64,000 nt of DNA from Mesorhizobium atlanticum (GTDB taxonomy: Bacteria > Pseudomonadota > Alphaproteobacteria > Rhizobiales > Rhizobiaceae). Shown here piece by piece: positions 16,828 through 24,836 of the stretch. How positions within the stretch are numbered: the first letter of the stretch is position 1; every line of letters starts with the position of its first letter. The notes below the pieces were generated by a model, which worked only from the letters and a program-made list of their open reading frames with translations, did no database searches and was not told the origin of the DNA. The stretch spans positions 124,001-188,000 of the forward strand of contig NZ_QMBQ01000007.1 in assembly GCF_003289965.1 (NCBI RefSeq), in the 5' to 3' direction. The position numbers and the translations under genes are program-made.

Positions 16828-17898
16828 TCACCCGATTGTTCTCTCCAGCACGCTCAGCCAATTGCGATAAGCGATCTTCTCGATCAGCGCGCGCCCAAAG
16901 CCGCGCGCGGCGAGCGCGTCGATGAGTTTGGGCAGGCCGGCGACGTCGCCGATGGGGGCCGGGATCATGGCGCCGTCGAAATCGGAGCCGAGGCCAACGC
17001 CATCCTCGCCCAGCGCCTGCAAGAGCGAGTCGATATGGCGCACCATGATGTCGATGCTGGTGTCGGCATTCATGCGGCCGTCCTCGCGCAAAAAGCCGGT
17101 GGCGAAGTTGAGGCCGACCATGCCGCCCGACTCGCGGATCGCGCCGAGCTGCCAGTCGGTCAAATTGCGCGAATGGCCGCAGATCGCATGCACGTTGGAA
17201 TGGGTGGCGACCAGCGGCGCATCGCTCAAGCCCGCCACGTCGCGAAAACCCTTCTCGTTGAGATGCGAGAGATCGATCATGATCCTGAGCTTGTTGCAGG
17301 CTTTGACCAGCGCCTTGCCGGCATCGGTGAGACCAGGCCCGGTATCGGGCGAGGAGGGAAAGCGGAACGGCACGCCATTGCCGAACGCGTTCGGGCGGCT
17401 CCAGACGATGCCCAGCGAGCGCAGGCCTGCGGCGTGCAGCACGTCGAGCATGGCAAGCTCGGGATCGATCGCTTCGACGCCTTCGATGTGGAAAATCGCC
17501 GCGATCGAGCCTTTCGCCATGGCGGCGCGCACGTCGCCGGCGCTGCGGCAGACGGTCAGCGCGCCGGCGCGCTCCAGCCTGAACAGGATCGAAGCCATGC
17601 CGATGGTCGAGGTGATCGCCTCGGCCTGCGGCAGCTCGGGCGGCAAGGGCTCGTTGTCGCTTGGCGCCGGCGGCACTGCGCTGCGCTTCGACTTTTCGAC
17701 CGGCGGCGGAAAGATCGCGAACATGCCGCCGGCAAAGCCGCCTTTTCTGGCGCGCGGCAGGTCGATATGGCCTCCCGGCGTCCCTTCGATGAACAGCTTT
17801 TCGACATCGGCTTCCTTCGACTGGTAGAGTCGCAGCAGCGTGTCGTTATGTCCGTCGAAAACGGGGATCAGGTCGGTATCGGTCATCAGGGGAGCCAT
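16828..17898 (-). CDS. Membrane dipeptidase, peptidase family M19
   Basis: A 356-residue zinc dipeptidase of the renal dipeptidase family. Probable metal ligands are visible: DGHND near residues 15-19 (HxD), the bridging Glu in FHIEGVEA, His in IDLSHLNEKGF, His in VATHSNVHAI, and Asp in GLGSDFDGA. It hydrolyses dipeptides, including some with a C-terminal D-residue. There is no signal peptide, so it is probably cytoplasmic. Two starts are possible (17898 and 17886) and neither has a strong ribosome-binding site. It is not under the operator that controls the upstream island. Confidence 0.85.
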   Translation of the reverse strand: MAPLMTDTDLIPVFDGHNDTLLRLYQSKEADVEKLFIEGTPGGHIDLPRARKGGFAGGMFAIFPPPVEKSKRSAVPPAPSDNEPLPPELPQAEAITSTIGMASILFRLERAGALTVCRSAGDVRAAMAKGSIAAIFHIEGVEAIDPELAMLDVLHAAGLRSLGIVWSRPNAFGNGVPFRFPSSPDTGPGLTDAGKALVKACNKLRIMIDLSHLNEKGFRDVAGLSDAPLVATHSNVHAICGHSRNLTDWQLGAIRESGGMVGLNFATGFLREDGRMNADTSIDIMVRHIDSLLQALGEDGVGLGSDFDGAMIPAPIGDVAGLPKLIDALAARGFGRALIEKIAYRNWLSVLERTIG

Positions 17899-17988
17899 TC
17901 AAATCTGGGACGGGCGGGACGACAGGTTTCGTCCGAAGCGAACCCTCAACTTAGGCAAGATGGCCGGGCGGTGCAAATGCGAAGAGTT

Positions 17989-18130
17989 CCCTTCTCCCCC
18001 AGGGGGAGAAGGTGGATCGGCGCAGCGCCGAGACGGATGAGGGGTGTTCCAGGGAATGCAGACGTCGCACTCCGCTGGAACACCCCTCATCCGGCCGCTT
18101 CGCGGCCACCTCCCCCACAAGGGGGGAAGG
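17989..18130. repeat. Intergenic palindromic mosaic element (CTTCTCCCC family), copy 2
   Basis: It begins with the hairpin CCTTCTCCCCC/AGGGGGAGAAGG and ends with CCTCCCCCACAAGGGGGG. Between them, GATGAGGGGTGTTCCAG and CTGGAACACCCCTCATC form a perfect 17-base inverted repeat, so the element folds as one long stem. It lies between two genes read in the same direction (dipeptidase and GNAT), upstream of the first. Confidence 0.8.
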
Positions 18131-18140
18131 AAAAAATCCT

Positions 18141-18440
18141 CTACTGCTTCAGCACGTCCGCCCATTCCGGATGGCGGCGGAACTGGGCGTTGGCGAAGGG
18201 GCAGAGCGGAATGATCTTCTTGCCGGCGGCGCGGGCGTCCTCGACGGCGCGGGTGACGAGCCGAAGCCCGGCGCCCTGGCCGCGAAACACGTCCGGCACC
18301 TCGGTGTGATCGATGATGAGCTGGTGCTCGCCGATCTTGGTGAAGGTCATCTCGGCCTCGGCGCCGCCAGGGCCGCGCAGCACATAGCGCCCCTTGGAGC
18401 CGCGGTCTTCCAGTTCGATCTCAGGCAGTTGGTCAGCCAT
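18141..18440 (-). CDS. Small GNAT-type N-acetyltransferase (YjdJ-like)
   Basis: A 99-residue single-domain protein of the short GCN5-related family (COG2388). It has the acetyl-CoA loop VFRGQGAGLRLVTRAVEDARAAG, the strand HQLIIDHTEVPD before it, and the ending IPLCPFANAQFRRHPEWADVL, which is very typical of this subgroup. Its members are stand-alone and of unknown acceptor. It lies 64 bases downstream of the esterase gene, with a hairpin repeat between them. Confidence 0.85.
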   Translation of the reverse strand: MADQLPEIELEDRGSKGRYVLRGPGGAEAEMTFTKIGEHQLIIDHTEVPDVFRGQGAGLRLVTRAVEDARAAGKKIIPLCPFANAQFRRHPEWADVLKQ

Positions 18441-18455
18441 TTTGTTTGTCTCCTC

Positions 18456-18506
18456 AGAGCATGATGCCGAAAAGTGTGAAGCGGTTTTCGGACGACATCA
18501 TGCTCT
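18456..18506. repeat. Hairpin repeat of the GAAAA-AGCGGTTTTC family, copy 2
   Basis: The outer arms AGAGCATGATG and CATCATGCTCT are perfectly complementary around the core CCGAAAAGTGTGAAGCGGTTTTCGG. It overlaps the stop codon of the esterase gene by 2 bases and lies just upstream of the GNAT gene. The core matches copies at 11856 and 35614, while the outer arms are unrelated. Confidence 0.75.
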
Positions 18507-19128
18507 ATCTCTTTGGAGCCGGCGCCGGCGCAAAGAACCGCCGCGCAGCTTCGATTTCATTTGGCCGAACCTCATGCCCGCCATCGTGCCATTCCACTGT
18601 GACATCCGCGCCGTCGGCACGCAAATAGGCCTCGAGCCGCGTCGTCAGGTTAGGCGGACAGATCGGGTCGCGCCTGCCGGCCGTGATTAGGATGTGGCGG
18701 CCGGCGAGGCTGCCTTGCACTTTAGGTTCGAACGGGATCAGCGGATGCATCAGCGCCGTGGCGTCGAACAGGCCGGGCTCGGCGAACACCACCGAAGCCA
18801 GGATGTTGGCGCCGTTGGAGTAGCCGAGGCCGAACACCGCCGAAGGCTTTGCCGCCTCGACATGCGCCTTGACGAAGCTTGCCATCTTCGATGTCGCGCG
18901 CGCCAGGTCGTCCATGTCGTAGACGCCCTCGCCGGTGCGGCGGAAGAAACGGGCAGCACCATGCTCCGACACATCGCCGCGCGGCGAGATGATCGTCGCC
19001 GTAGGCACAAGCTCGCGGCCAAAGTCAAGAAGCTGGTTCTCATCCGCGCCGGTGCCGTGGAAGACGAAGAGCAGCGGGCTGCCCGGCGAACCGGGCAGCA
19101 TTTTGTGGATGTAAGCGTCCTTGCTCAT
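18505..19128 (-). CDS. Alpha/beta-hydrolase, phospholipase/carboxylesterase family (MhqD-like)
   Basis: A 207-residue serine hydrolase. The oxyanion region is FVFHGTGADENQLLDF, the nucleophile is Ser in LGYSNGANI (GxSxG), the Asp is probably in GRRDPICP, and the His in WHDGGHEVRP. It has the size and form of MhqD/YodD carboxylesterases. Its start lies 4 bases from the end of the MhqO-like dioxygenase gene, the same pairing seen in quinone-responsive mhq operons of Bacillus and in many proteobacteria. A role in detoxifying quinones or electrophiles is likely but inferred from that pairing. Confidence 0.8.
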   Translation of the reverse strand: MSKDAYIHKMLPGSPGSPLLFVFHGTGADENQLLDFGRELVPTATIISPRGDVSEHGAARFFRRTGEGVYDMDDLARATSKMASFVKAHVEAAKPSAVFGLGYSNGANILASVVFAEPGLFDATALMHPLIPFEPKVQGSLAGRHILITAGRRDPICPPNLTTRLEAYLRADGADVTVEWHDGGHEVRPNEIEAARRFFAPAPAPKR

Positions 19129-19132
19129 GGCT

Positions 19133-20065
19133 TCAGTCTTCCAGCTTCTGCAGATGCTCTTCGAGATAGGGCCTGAGATGCTGATGCTGCGTCGGCAGCT
19201 TCAGCGCCTCACCAAGATGCGCGGTGTCCTCGTCGCGGTCGAAGCCGGGCTCGTTGGTGGCCACCTCGAACAGCACGCCGCCCGGCGTGCGGAAATAGAT
19301 CGCCCAGAAATAGTCGCGATCGATGACCGGCGTCACGCCGTAGCCGGTGTCGACCAGCGCCTTGCGCACCTCGAGCTGCTTGGCGCGATCCTCGACCGCG
19401 AAGGCGACGTGGTGCACCGAGCCGGCGCCGAGATTGGCGAAGCCGGCGCCCGGCAGCGATTCGATGTCGACGACATCGGCGCCATTGCCGTTCGTGATCG
19501 CCAGCCGGCGGATGTTGCCGGATTTGTCGACCTCCTCATAGCCCATGAACTTCAAGAGCTCCTCGGTGGCGCCGCCATCCTTCAGCCGGAGCGAGACCGA
19601 GTGAAAGCCGCGGATCGCCTCGTCGCCGGGAACGCCACCCTTGACCCAGGGTGCCCTGCTGTCGGCCTTGTCCTCGACAAGCGCGAAGCTGTCGCCGTCC
19701 GGGCCGGTGAAGGTGAGCCGCTTTTCGCCGAAGCTTTCGGTGCGGGCAACATTGCCCACGCCCTCATCGGCGAAGCGCTTTTCCCAATAGGCAAGCGTGC
19801 CTTCCGGCACAGAAAACACCGTTGTGCCGACCTCGCCGACACCGTGCCGGCCCTTGCCGATATCGGGGAACGGGAAATAGGTCATCACCGAACCCGGCGT
19901 GCCGACCTCGTCGGCATAGTAAAGATGGTAGACATCCGGCGCGTCGAAATTGACCGTCTTCTTCACCCGACGCAGGCCGAGCTTTTTCGTGAAGAACTCA
20001 TTGTTGCGGCGTGCGTCGCTCGCCATCGAGGTGACGTGATGCAGGCCCTGGATCTGATTGAGCAT
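19133..20065 (-). CDS. Ring-cleaving dioxygenase, VOC superfamily (MhqO-like)
   Basis: 310 residues with two glyoxalase/extradiol (VOC) modules. The first starts at GLHHVTSMASDARRN, with the metal His in HHVT. The second starts at GFHSVSLRLKDGG and includes SVHHVAFAVEDRAKQ and the metal Glu in GGVLFEVATNEPGF. The start is set at ATG 20065 because GGAAGGAG lies 7 bases upstream. An upstream in-frame codon at 20152 would add 29 unlikely residues. MhqO-type enzymes act on hydroquinones or related adducts. It forms an operon with the esterase. A 6-base inverted repeat 113 bases upstream may be its operator. Confidence 0.83.
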   Translation of the reverse strand: MLNQIQGLHHVTSMASDARRNNEFFTKKLGLRRVKKTVNFDAPDVYHLYYADEVGTPGSVMTYFPFPDIGKGRHGVGEVGTTVFSVPEGTLAYWEKRFADEGVGNVARTESFGEKRLTFTGPDGDSFALVEDKADSRAPWVKGGVPGDEAIRGFHSVSLRLKDGGATEELLKFMGYEEVDKSGNIRRLAITNGNGADVVDIESLPGAGFANLGAGSVHHVAFAVEDRAKQLEVRKALVDTGYGVTPVIDRDYFWAIYFRTPGGVLFEVATNEPGFDRDEDTAHLGEALKLPTQHQHLRPYLEEHLQKLED

Positions 20066-20177
20066 GATCTTGCTCCTTCCCTTGTTCTTGCGCGGCCCTT
20101 GCCGCTGTCCACGCCAATATGAGGATAGGCGGGCCAGCGGCAAAGCGGGCAAACACAGAATGGACTGTTTTATAAAA

Positions 20178-20204
20178 GTGAACGACTGCTCGAAATATGT
20201 TCAC
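20178..20204. promoter_or_regulatory. Possible operator: GTGAAC/GTTCAC inverted repeat
   Basis: GTGAAC (20178-20183) and GTTCAC (20199-20204) are perfect inverted repeats separated by 15 bases. They lie in the AT-richer gap between the divergent dioxygenase and sulfatase genes. The centre-to-centre distance of 21 bases is two helical turns, as expected for a dimeric regulator. No regulator gene is adjacent, so the protein that would bind is unknown. Confidence 0.4.
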
Positions 20205-20278
20205 CAATCTATCACCGCCTCAGGCTTGCACCGCCGGTGATTTCCGTTCCATCTGAGCGCTTCGACAAGGAGACGATC

Positions 20279-21841
20279 TTGGACCACCAGCCTCGCCGCC
20301 CGAATGTTCTCCTGATCACCTGCGACCAATGGCGTGGCGATTGCCTGTCGGCGGCCGGCCATCCGGTGGTGAGGACGCCAAATGCGGATGCGCTCGCAGC
20401 CGAGGGCGTGCTCTTCCGCCGCCATTTTGGTGGAGCAGCGCCTTGCTCTCCGGCCCGCGCCTGTCTCTACACCGGCCTCTACCAGATGAACAATCGCGTC
20501 TGCCGCAACGGCACGCCGCTCGACGTGCGCCATGGCAACATCGCGCTTTCGGCGCGCGCGGCGGGCTACGATCCGACCCTGTTCGGCTACACCGATGTCT
20601 CCCTCGACCCGCGCCAGCTTGCGGCGGAGGATCCGCGCCTGCGCAGTTATGAAGGCGTGCTGCCGGGCTTCACTGTCCGGCAAGCTTTGCCCGAGCATCA
20701 GAAGCAGTGGCTGTCATGGCTGCGCGCGCAAGGCATCGACACAAGCACCGGAAGTCCCGCCATCCACCGTCCGGCCGAGGGGCAGGCGGAACGCGACGTC
20801 ACCAACGCGCCGCCGGTCTATTCGAAGGACCAGACGCCGAGCGCCTTCCTGGCCGGCGAATTCATCCGCTGGCTTGGCGAGCAAGAGAAGCGCGCGCCAT
20901 GGTTCGCGCACATCTCCTTCATCAGCCCGCACCCGCCTTTCATCGTGCCGGAGCCTTACAACGTTATGTACGATCCGGCCGAAGGTCCTGCCTTCAAGCG
21001 CGCGGCAAATCGGCAAGCCGAAGCCGCAAGCCACCCCTACCTCGCCTACGATCTCGCCCTCCAGAAAAGAACGAAATTCATTCCGGGCATGGAGGGCAAC
21101 GTGCCTGACTGGAGCGAGGAGAATTTCCGCCGTATCCGCGCGATCTATTACGGCATGATTTCGGAGGTCGACGCGCAGCTCGGCCGCATCTGGCAGGCGA
21201 TCAGGTCGGCGGGCGCCTGGGACGACACCGTCATCGTGCTGACCTCCGACCACGCCGAGATGATGGGCGACCATTTCATGCTCGGCAAGGGCGGCTTCTT
21301 CGATGCCAGCTACCACATTCCGCTGATCGTCCGCGACCCGCGCCGGAGAGCCGCGGCCGGTTCATCCGTGAATCATTTCACCGAAGCCGTGGACGTCTTT
21401 CCCACCTTGCTCGACCTGATCGGCGCCGCGCCACAGCGCCATCTCGACGGCTGCTCGCTCACGCCGTGGCTTGACGGCGACCGGCCCGAAAACTGGCGCG
21501 ATGCCGCGCATTGGGAGTTCGACTTCCGCACGATCGCGCAAGGCGAAGCCGAACGCTATTTCGGTATGGAATCCCGCGACTGCAACCTCGCCGTCATCCG
21601 CTCGGCCGACTTCAAGTATGTTAATTTCGGCGGCGGTCTGCCGCCGCTTCTGTTCGACCTGTCGAAAGACCCGGGAGAACTGAACAACGTGGCAAACGAC
21701 CCGGCCTATCTGCCGGTACGGCTCGAGTTCGCGGAGAAGATGCTAGCCTGGCGGGCCGCCCACCTCGACCAGTCGCTGGCGCTGGCGGAGCTGACGGACA
21801 ATGGCGTGGCCGGGTACGTCACCAAGGCAGTAGGGCAGTAA
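20279..21841 (+). CDS. Sulfatase / phosphonate monoester hydrolase family protein
   Basis: An alkaline-phosphatase-superfamily hydrolase. The formylglycine site is C56-S-P-A-R60 (CxPxR, followed by ACLYTGLYQMNNR). Metal-binding segments are LLITCDQWRGD at the N-terminus and VLTSDHAEMMGDH later. I place the start at a TTG (20279), since AAGGAG lies 6 bases upstream. The alternative GTG at 20237 lacks a site. The 520-residue product then puts the catalytic Cys at 56, as I recall for the Rhizobium phosphonate monoester hydrolase (Cys57), which it resembles closely. It needs a formylglycine-generating activity encoded elsewhere. Substrate may be a phosphonate or phosphate diester, or a sulfate ester. 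Confidence 0.82.
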   Translation: MDHQPRRPNVLLITCDQWRGDCLSAAGHPVVRTPNADALAAEGVLFRRHFGGAAPCSPARACLYTGLYQMNNRVCRNGTPLDVRHGNIALSARAAGYDPTLFGYTDVSLDPRQLAAEDPRLRSYEGVLPGFTVRQALPEHQKQWLSWLRAQGIDTSTGSPAIHRPAEGQAERDVTNAPPVYSKDQTPSAFLAGEFIRWLGEQEKRAPWFAHISFISPHPPFIVPEPYNVMYDPAEGPAFKRAANRQAEAASHPYLAYDLALQKRTKFIPGMEGNVPDWSEENFRRIRAIYYGMISEVDAQLGRIWQAIRSAGAWDDTVIVLTSDHAEMMGDHFMLGKGGFFDASYHIPLIVRDPRRRAAAGSSVNHFTEAVDVFPTLLDLIGAAPQRHLDGCSLTPWLDGDRPENWRDAAHWEFDFRTIAQGEAERYFGMESRDCNLAVIRSADFKYVNFGGGLPPLLFDLSKDPGELNNVANDPAYLPVRLEFAEKMLAWRAAHLDQSLALAELTDNGVAGYVTKAVGQ

Positions 21842-21902
21842 GGCAATAGGGCAGTATGTCGAGACTGCGTCTCCTACTGCCTTACTGCCCTACTGCCCTA
21901 CT
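21829..21902. terminator. Inverted array of AGTAGGGC-like units, probable two-way terminator
   Basis: Three direct units of about 9-10 bases (GGCAGTAGG, GGCAGTAAGG, GGCAATAGG) run through the sulfatase stop codon. The complementary units TACTGCC follow after a short loop (about 21857-21874). The two blocks form a stem of about 27 bases with few mismatches. It lies between convergent genes, so it can terminate both. The units are also a direct repeat likely to vary in number. Confidence 0.65.
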
Positions 21903-21905
21903 CAC

Positions 21906-23261
21906 TTACTTCAGCATCATCCGCTGCCGGTCGCGATTGGCGGCATAACTGCTCTTGTCATAGGCCGTCTGCGCCTGCAGCTGCTCCTTGGTGAAGTTCG
22001 TGTAGAGATATTTCTTGCCGTTCTTGTCGGTCATGAATTTGAGCTTGTCCATGCCGATCGCCACTTCCTTGGCGCCGATGCCGAGGAAGCCGCCGACGTC
22101 GACGATGACCGCGTCCGGCTTGTTTTCGGGCGTCAGCACGACATCGCCGATCGAACCGATCTCGACATCGTTGGCGCCATAAACCGTCGTGCCCTTGAGG
22201 TCGTCGACTCGCATGTTGCCCATCGGCATTTCGGTAAGCGTCGACTTGTCGATAGACGAGGTCTTGGTCTGGTCGGTTGCCGCCGCGCTGTTATCGGCAG
22301 GCTTGTTCTCGGCCGTGGTCTGGGCCGGCGGCGTCGCGGGCTTGTTCTCAGCCGTCGACTTGGCCGGCTCTGCCGGCTTGGCCCCCTTGTCGGAGGTCGT
22401 GTCCGAAGACACCACCGCGGGCGTGGTCGCTGCAGGAGCGTTGTTCGCGGCCGCCGTCGTGGCCGGTGCCGGGTCATAGGCCTTGCGGTTGAAGTCGGGC
22501 TGTGCCTGAAGCTGCTCCTTCGTCGTCTCTGCCACCAGCCAGCGATCGCCGTTCTTCTCGGCCCACTTGGCCTTGTCGAAGTCATAGGTGACATTCTTCG
22601 TGCCGATGCCGAGGAAGCCGCCGACGCCGATCACCAGGGATTCGGCCTTGCCATTCTTGGCAAGCACGATGTCCTTCACGTCGCCGATCTTCTGGGCGTC
22701 GTCCGCGGTGCCGTTATAGACCGACTCGCCCATGATGTTGGAAGCGAGGTTTCCCTCCGCCTTCTTCATCGGTGCGGCCGCGGGAGCCTGGGTCGTCGTC
22801 GTGTTGTTGGCGGGCTGCGTAGCGTCGGCCGACTGCGCCGGCGCCGGATCGTAAGGTTTGCGGTCGAATGCCGGCTGGGCATTCAGTTCGTCCTTCGTGG
22901 TCTTGGCCACCAGCCAGCGCTCGCCGTTCTTTTCGGCCCATTCCAGCTTCGCGTAGTCGAAGGCGACGTCCTTTTTGCCGACGCCGAGGAAACCGCCGAC
23001 CCCGATGATGGCGGATTTGGCCTTGCCGCCGGAATCGAAGACGACATCATCGACCTTGCCTATGTTCTGTGCATCGTCGCCGGTGCCATTGTAGACAGAC
23101 ACACCGATGATGTTGGACATCAGCGCGCCCTCGGCGCGCGGCACCGGAGCCGTGTTTTCGGCCGCTGGGGTCTGTTGCGCCGGAGCAGTTGTCGTCTGCG
23201 CAAAAGCGCCGGTTGCGAGCAGTGTAGCGATCGCGGTGGTCGCAAAAAGAGTGCGGATCAT
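21906..23261 (-). CDS. Secreted protein with three PRC-barrel repeats
   Basis: 451 residues with a signal peptide (MIRTLFATTAIATLLATGAFA-Q). Three homologous modules of about 95 residues each contain VYNGTGDDAQNIGKVDDVVF or a variant, GVGGFLGVGKKDV and a KEQLQAQP tail. They lie near residues 44-145, 170-270 and 345-450. Modules 1 and 2 are very alike and module 3 is diverged. A Thr/Ala/Pro/Lys-rich linker (about 275-345) joins modules 2 and 3. PRC-barrel proteins of this type occur in the rhizobial periplasm or envelope and are often stress-induced. An EcfG-type promoter lies 92 bases upstream, which agrees. The molecular function is unknown. Confidence 0.85.
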   Translation of the reverse strand: MIRTLFATTAIATLLATGAFAQTTTAPAQQTPAAENTAPVPRAEGALMSNIIGVSVYNGTGDDAQNIGKVDDVVFDSGGKAKSAIIGVGGFLGVGKKDVAFDYAKLEWAEKNGERWLVAKTTKDELNAQPAFDRKPYDPAPAQSADATQPANNTTTTQAPAAAPMKKAEGNLASNIMGESVYNGTADDAQKIGDVKDIVLAKNGKAESLVIGVGGFLGIGTKNVTYDFDKAKWAEKNGDRWLVAETTKEQLQAQPDFNRKAYDPAPATTAAANNAPAATTPAVVSSDTTSDKGAKPAEPAKSTAENKPATPPAQTTAENKPADNSAAATDQTKTSSIDKSTLTEMPMGNMRVDDLKGTTVYGANDVEIGSIGDVVLTPENKPDAVIVDVGGFLGIGAKEVAIGMDKLKFMTDKNGKKYLYTNFTKEQLQAQTAYDKSSYAANRDRQRMMLK

Positions 23262-23352
23262 GATGGTCTCTCCTCGTGCCTGATTTGTGCATTGCGCTCA
23301 TCCGGCCAACCTCTGAACGGCGGGTCGGGAGCGGCAGTGTCGACAGGTTCAC

Positions 23353-23377
23353 AACGTCGTGACCGGGGTGTTGTTCC
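23353..23377 (-). promoter_or_regulatory. EcfG-type promoter for the PRC-barrel gene
   Basis: On the minus strand GGAAC (23377-23373) and CGTT (23356-23353) are separated by exactly 16 bases, the general stress sigma consensus of rhizobia. The gene start is 92 bases from the -10 element. Confidence 0.75.
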
Positions 23378-23421
23378 AATCACGGCCCGTCCACCAGCAT
23401 CTGGGGTGCCAAACCTCCGGT

Positions 23422-23447
23422 GGAACCTTTGCGGCCGCATCCTCGTT
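23422..23447 (+). promoter_or_regulatory. EcfG-type promoter (17-base spacer) for the lipid-kinase-like gene
   Basis: GGAAC at 23422-23426 and CGTT at 23444-23447 with a 17-base spacer. The spacer is one base longer than most sites here but is within the range I know for EcfG/RpoE2 sites. The start codon at 23498 is 51 bases downstream. Confidence 0.55.
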
Positions 23448-23497
23448 CCAGCCTGCGGCTGACGGCTCAAAGCGGCCTGAAGGGATACGGAGCGGGT

Positions 23498-24418
23498 ATG
23501 CGGTTTGCTGCGGTGCTTAATCGGGACGGCGGCACGCTCCGCACCGTCGACATGGAAGCTTTTTCCGGACAGCTGCGTCAGACGCTTGAAGCGGCGGGAC
23601 ATTCGGTCGAGATCGATATCGTTGCCGGCCGGGATGTTGCTACCGCGCTGGGGAAGGCCATAGCCAGGCCCAACATCGACGTAATCCTTGCCGGTGGCGG
23701 CGACGGCACGATCTCGACCGCGGCGTCCCTTCTCATGAACAAGAAGAAGGCGCTGGCCGTTTTACCTGCGGGGACGATGAACCTCTTCGCGCGTGGCCTG
23801 GGCATTCCGCAGACATTGGAGGCAGCGTTGCAGTCCTTCGCCGATGGCGAGGTGATCGCCGTGGACATGGCGAGCGCCAATGGCCGGCCTTTCGTGCATC
23901 AGTTCTCGATCGGCATGCATGCCAAGATGGTCCAGCTGCGAGAGAAAATGGATTTCGGCTCGCGCCTTGGAAAGATGCATGCCTCCGTGCGCGCCGCCTG
24001 GGCGGCGATCAAGAATCCGCCGGCGCTGAAAGTGAGCCTGAGCATCGGCAAGGCGGAGATCGTTACGCGCACGACGGGCATCGGCATCTCCAACAATCTG
24101 TTCGGGGAGGGCCACCTGCCCTATGCGGACAATCCGGCCGGCGGCGTGCTCGGCATCTATGTCAGCGTCGCGCGCCGGCGTCACCATTTGGCAAAGCTGC
24201 TGCTCGACATGCTGCGCGGCCGGCTGCGGCGGAGCGCCCATGTCGAAGTTCATCAGGCCGACAAGGTTGTCCTGAAGATCCTCTCGCCCGCTAGGAAATT
24301 CAGCGCCGTCCTCGACGGCGAACTGATCAGGCTCGAGCGCGAAACCACGATCGAAATCCACCCCGGCGCCTTGCACGTGCTTGTTCCGTCACGCGGCGTC
24401 AGCGCAAAGGCAGCTTGA
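23498..24418 (+). CDS. Diacylglycerol/sphingosine-kinase-like protein (DAGK catalytic domain)
   Basis: 306 residues. The N-terminal DAGK domain has the nucleotide motif LAGGGDGTISTAASLL and then VLPAGTMNLFARGLGIP. The C-terminal half matches the YegS/LCB5 beta-sandwich, with GIGISNNLFGEGHLPYADNPAGGVLGIYV and AVLDGELIRLE. It should phosphorylate a lipid at the inner membrane, using ATP. The start at 23498 is chosen for GGAG five bases upstream and because the family begins at this point (MRFAAVLNRDGG). An EcfG-type promoter precedes it, so it is probably induced under general stress together with the divergent PRC-barrel gene. Confidence 0.85.
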   Translation: MRFAAVLNRDGGTLRTVDMEAFSGQLRQTLEAAGHSVEIDIVAGRDVATALGKAIARPNIDVILAGGGDGTISTAASLLMNKKKALAVLPAGTMNLFARGLGIPQTLEAALQSFADGEVIAVDMASANGRPFVHQFSIGMHAKMVQLREKMDFGSRLGKMHASVRAAWAAIKNPPALKVSLSIGKAEIVTRTTGIGISNNLFGEGHLPYADNPAGGVLGIYVSVARRRHHLAKLLLDMLRGRLRRSAHVEVHQADKVVLKILSPARKFSAVLDGELIRLERETTIEIHPGALHVLVPSRGVSAKAA

Positions 24419-24431
24419 AGACAGCGCTGCT

Positions 24432-24653
24432 TCAGGGTTTCGCGGTCGATTGGCCTGGAGCAGTGCCCTGCTCGGTGCCAGACGGCCGCGGGATATGCTG
24501 CTCGCCGGAAGTCGGCGACTTTATCAATTCCCCGTAAATCTCCACCGCGCCCCACGCAATGAACGCCAGCAACAGGCCGGCTATGAGAATCCTTAAGGCG
24601 TGCCAACCCCAGTGTCCCTGGCGGGCTTTGTCTTCAGGAACGATCTTGGTCAT
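24432..24653 (-). CDS. Small single-pass membrane protein
   Basis: 73 residues. There is a short basic cytoplasmic start (MTKIVPEDKARQGHWGWHAL), one membrane segment (RILIAGLLLAFIAWGAVEIYG) and a Pro/Gly/Thr-rich tail. The start is set at ATG 24653 by GGAGG 6 bases upstream. An EcfG-type promoter 55 bases further upstream supports it as a stress-induced gene. It is convergent with the lipid-kinase-like gene, 13 bases apart. I do not recognise a family. Confidence 0.72.
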   Translation of the reverse strand: MTKIVPEDKARQGHWGWHALRILIAGLLLAFIAWGAVEIYGELIKSPTSGEQHIPRPSGTEQGTAPGQSTAKP

Positions 24654-24707
24654 GATTGGCCTCCATGTTGCGTGGCGGCGGGCGTCTCGGGCGCGGCACG
24701 ATCGGGT

Positions 24708-24732
24708 AACGGGCCCTTGCCGTGAAGGTTCC
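24708..24732 (-). promoter_or_regulatory. EcfG-type promoter for the 73-residue membrane protein
   Basis: Minus strand GGAAC (24732-24728), 16-base spacer, CGTT (24711-24708). The start codon of the small membrane protein is 55 bases downstream. There is no other gene it could serve. Confidence 0.75.
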
Positions 24733-24836
24733 GAGCGGGTGAGGATCACTGGACGAATGATGCCCGAGGCAGGTGTTTGAAGCTCGCCGGCAAGTAGCCA
24801 TGCTTAAGCAGGTCGCCACGCTGAAAGACCTAAGGC

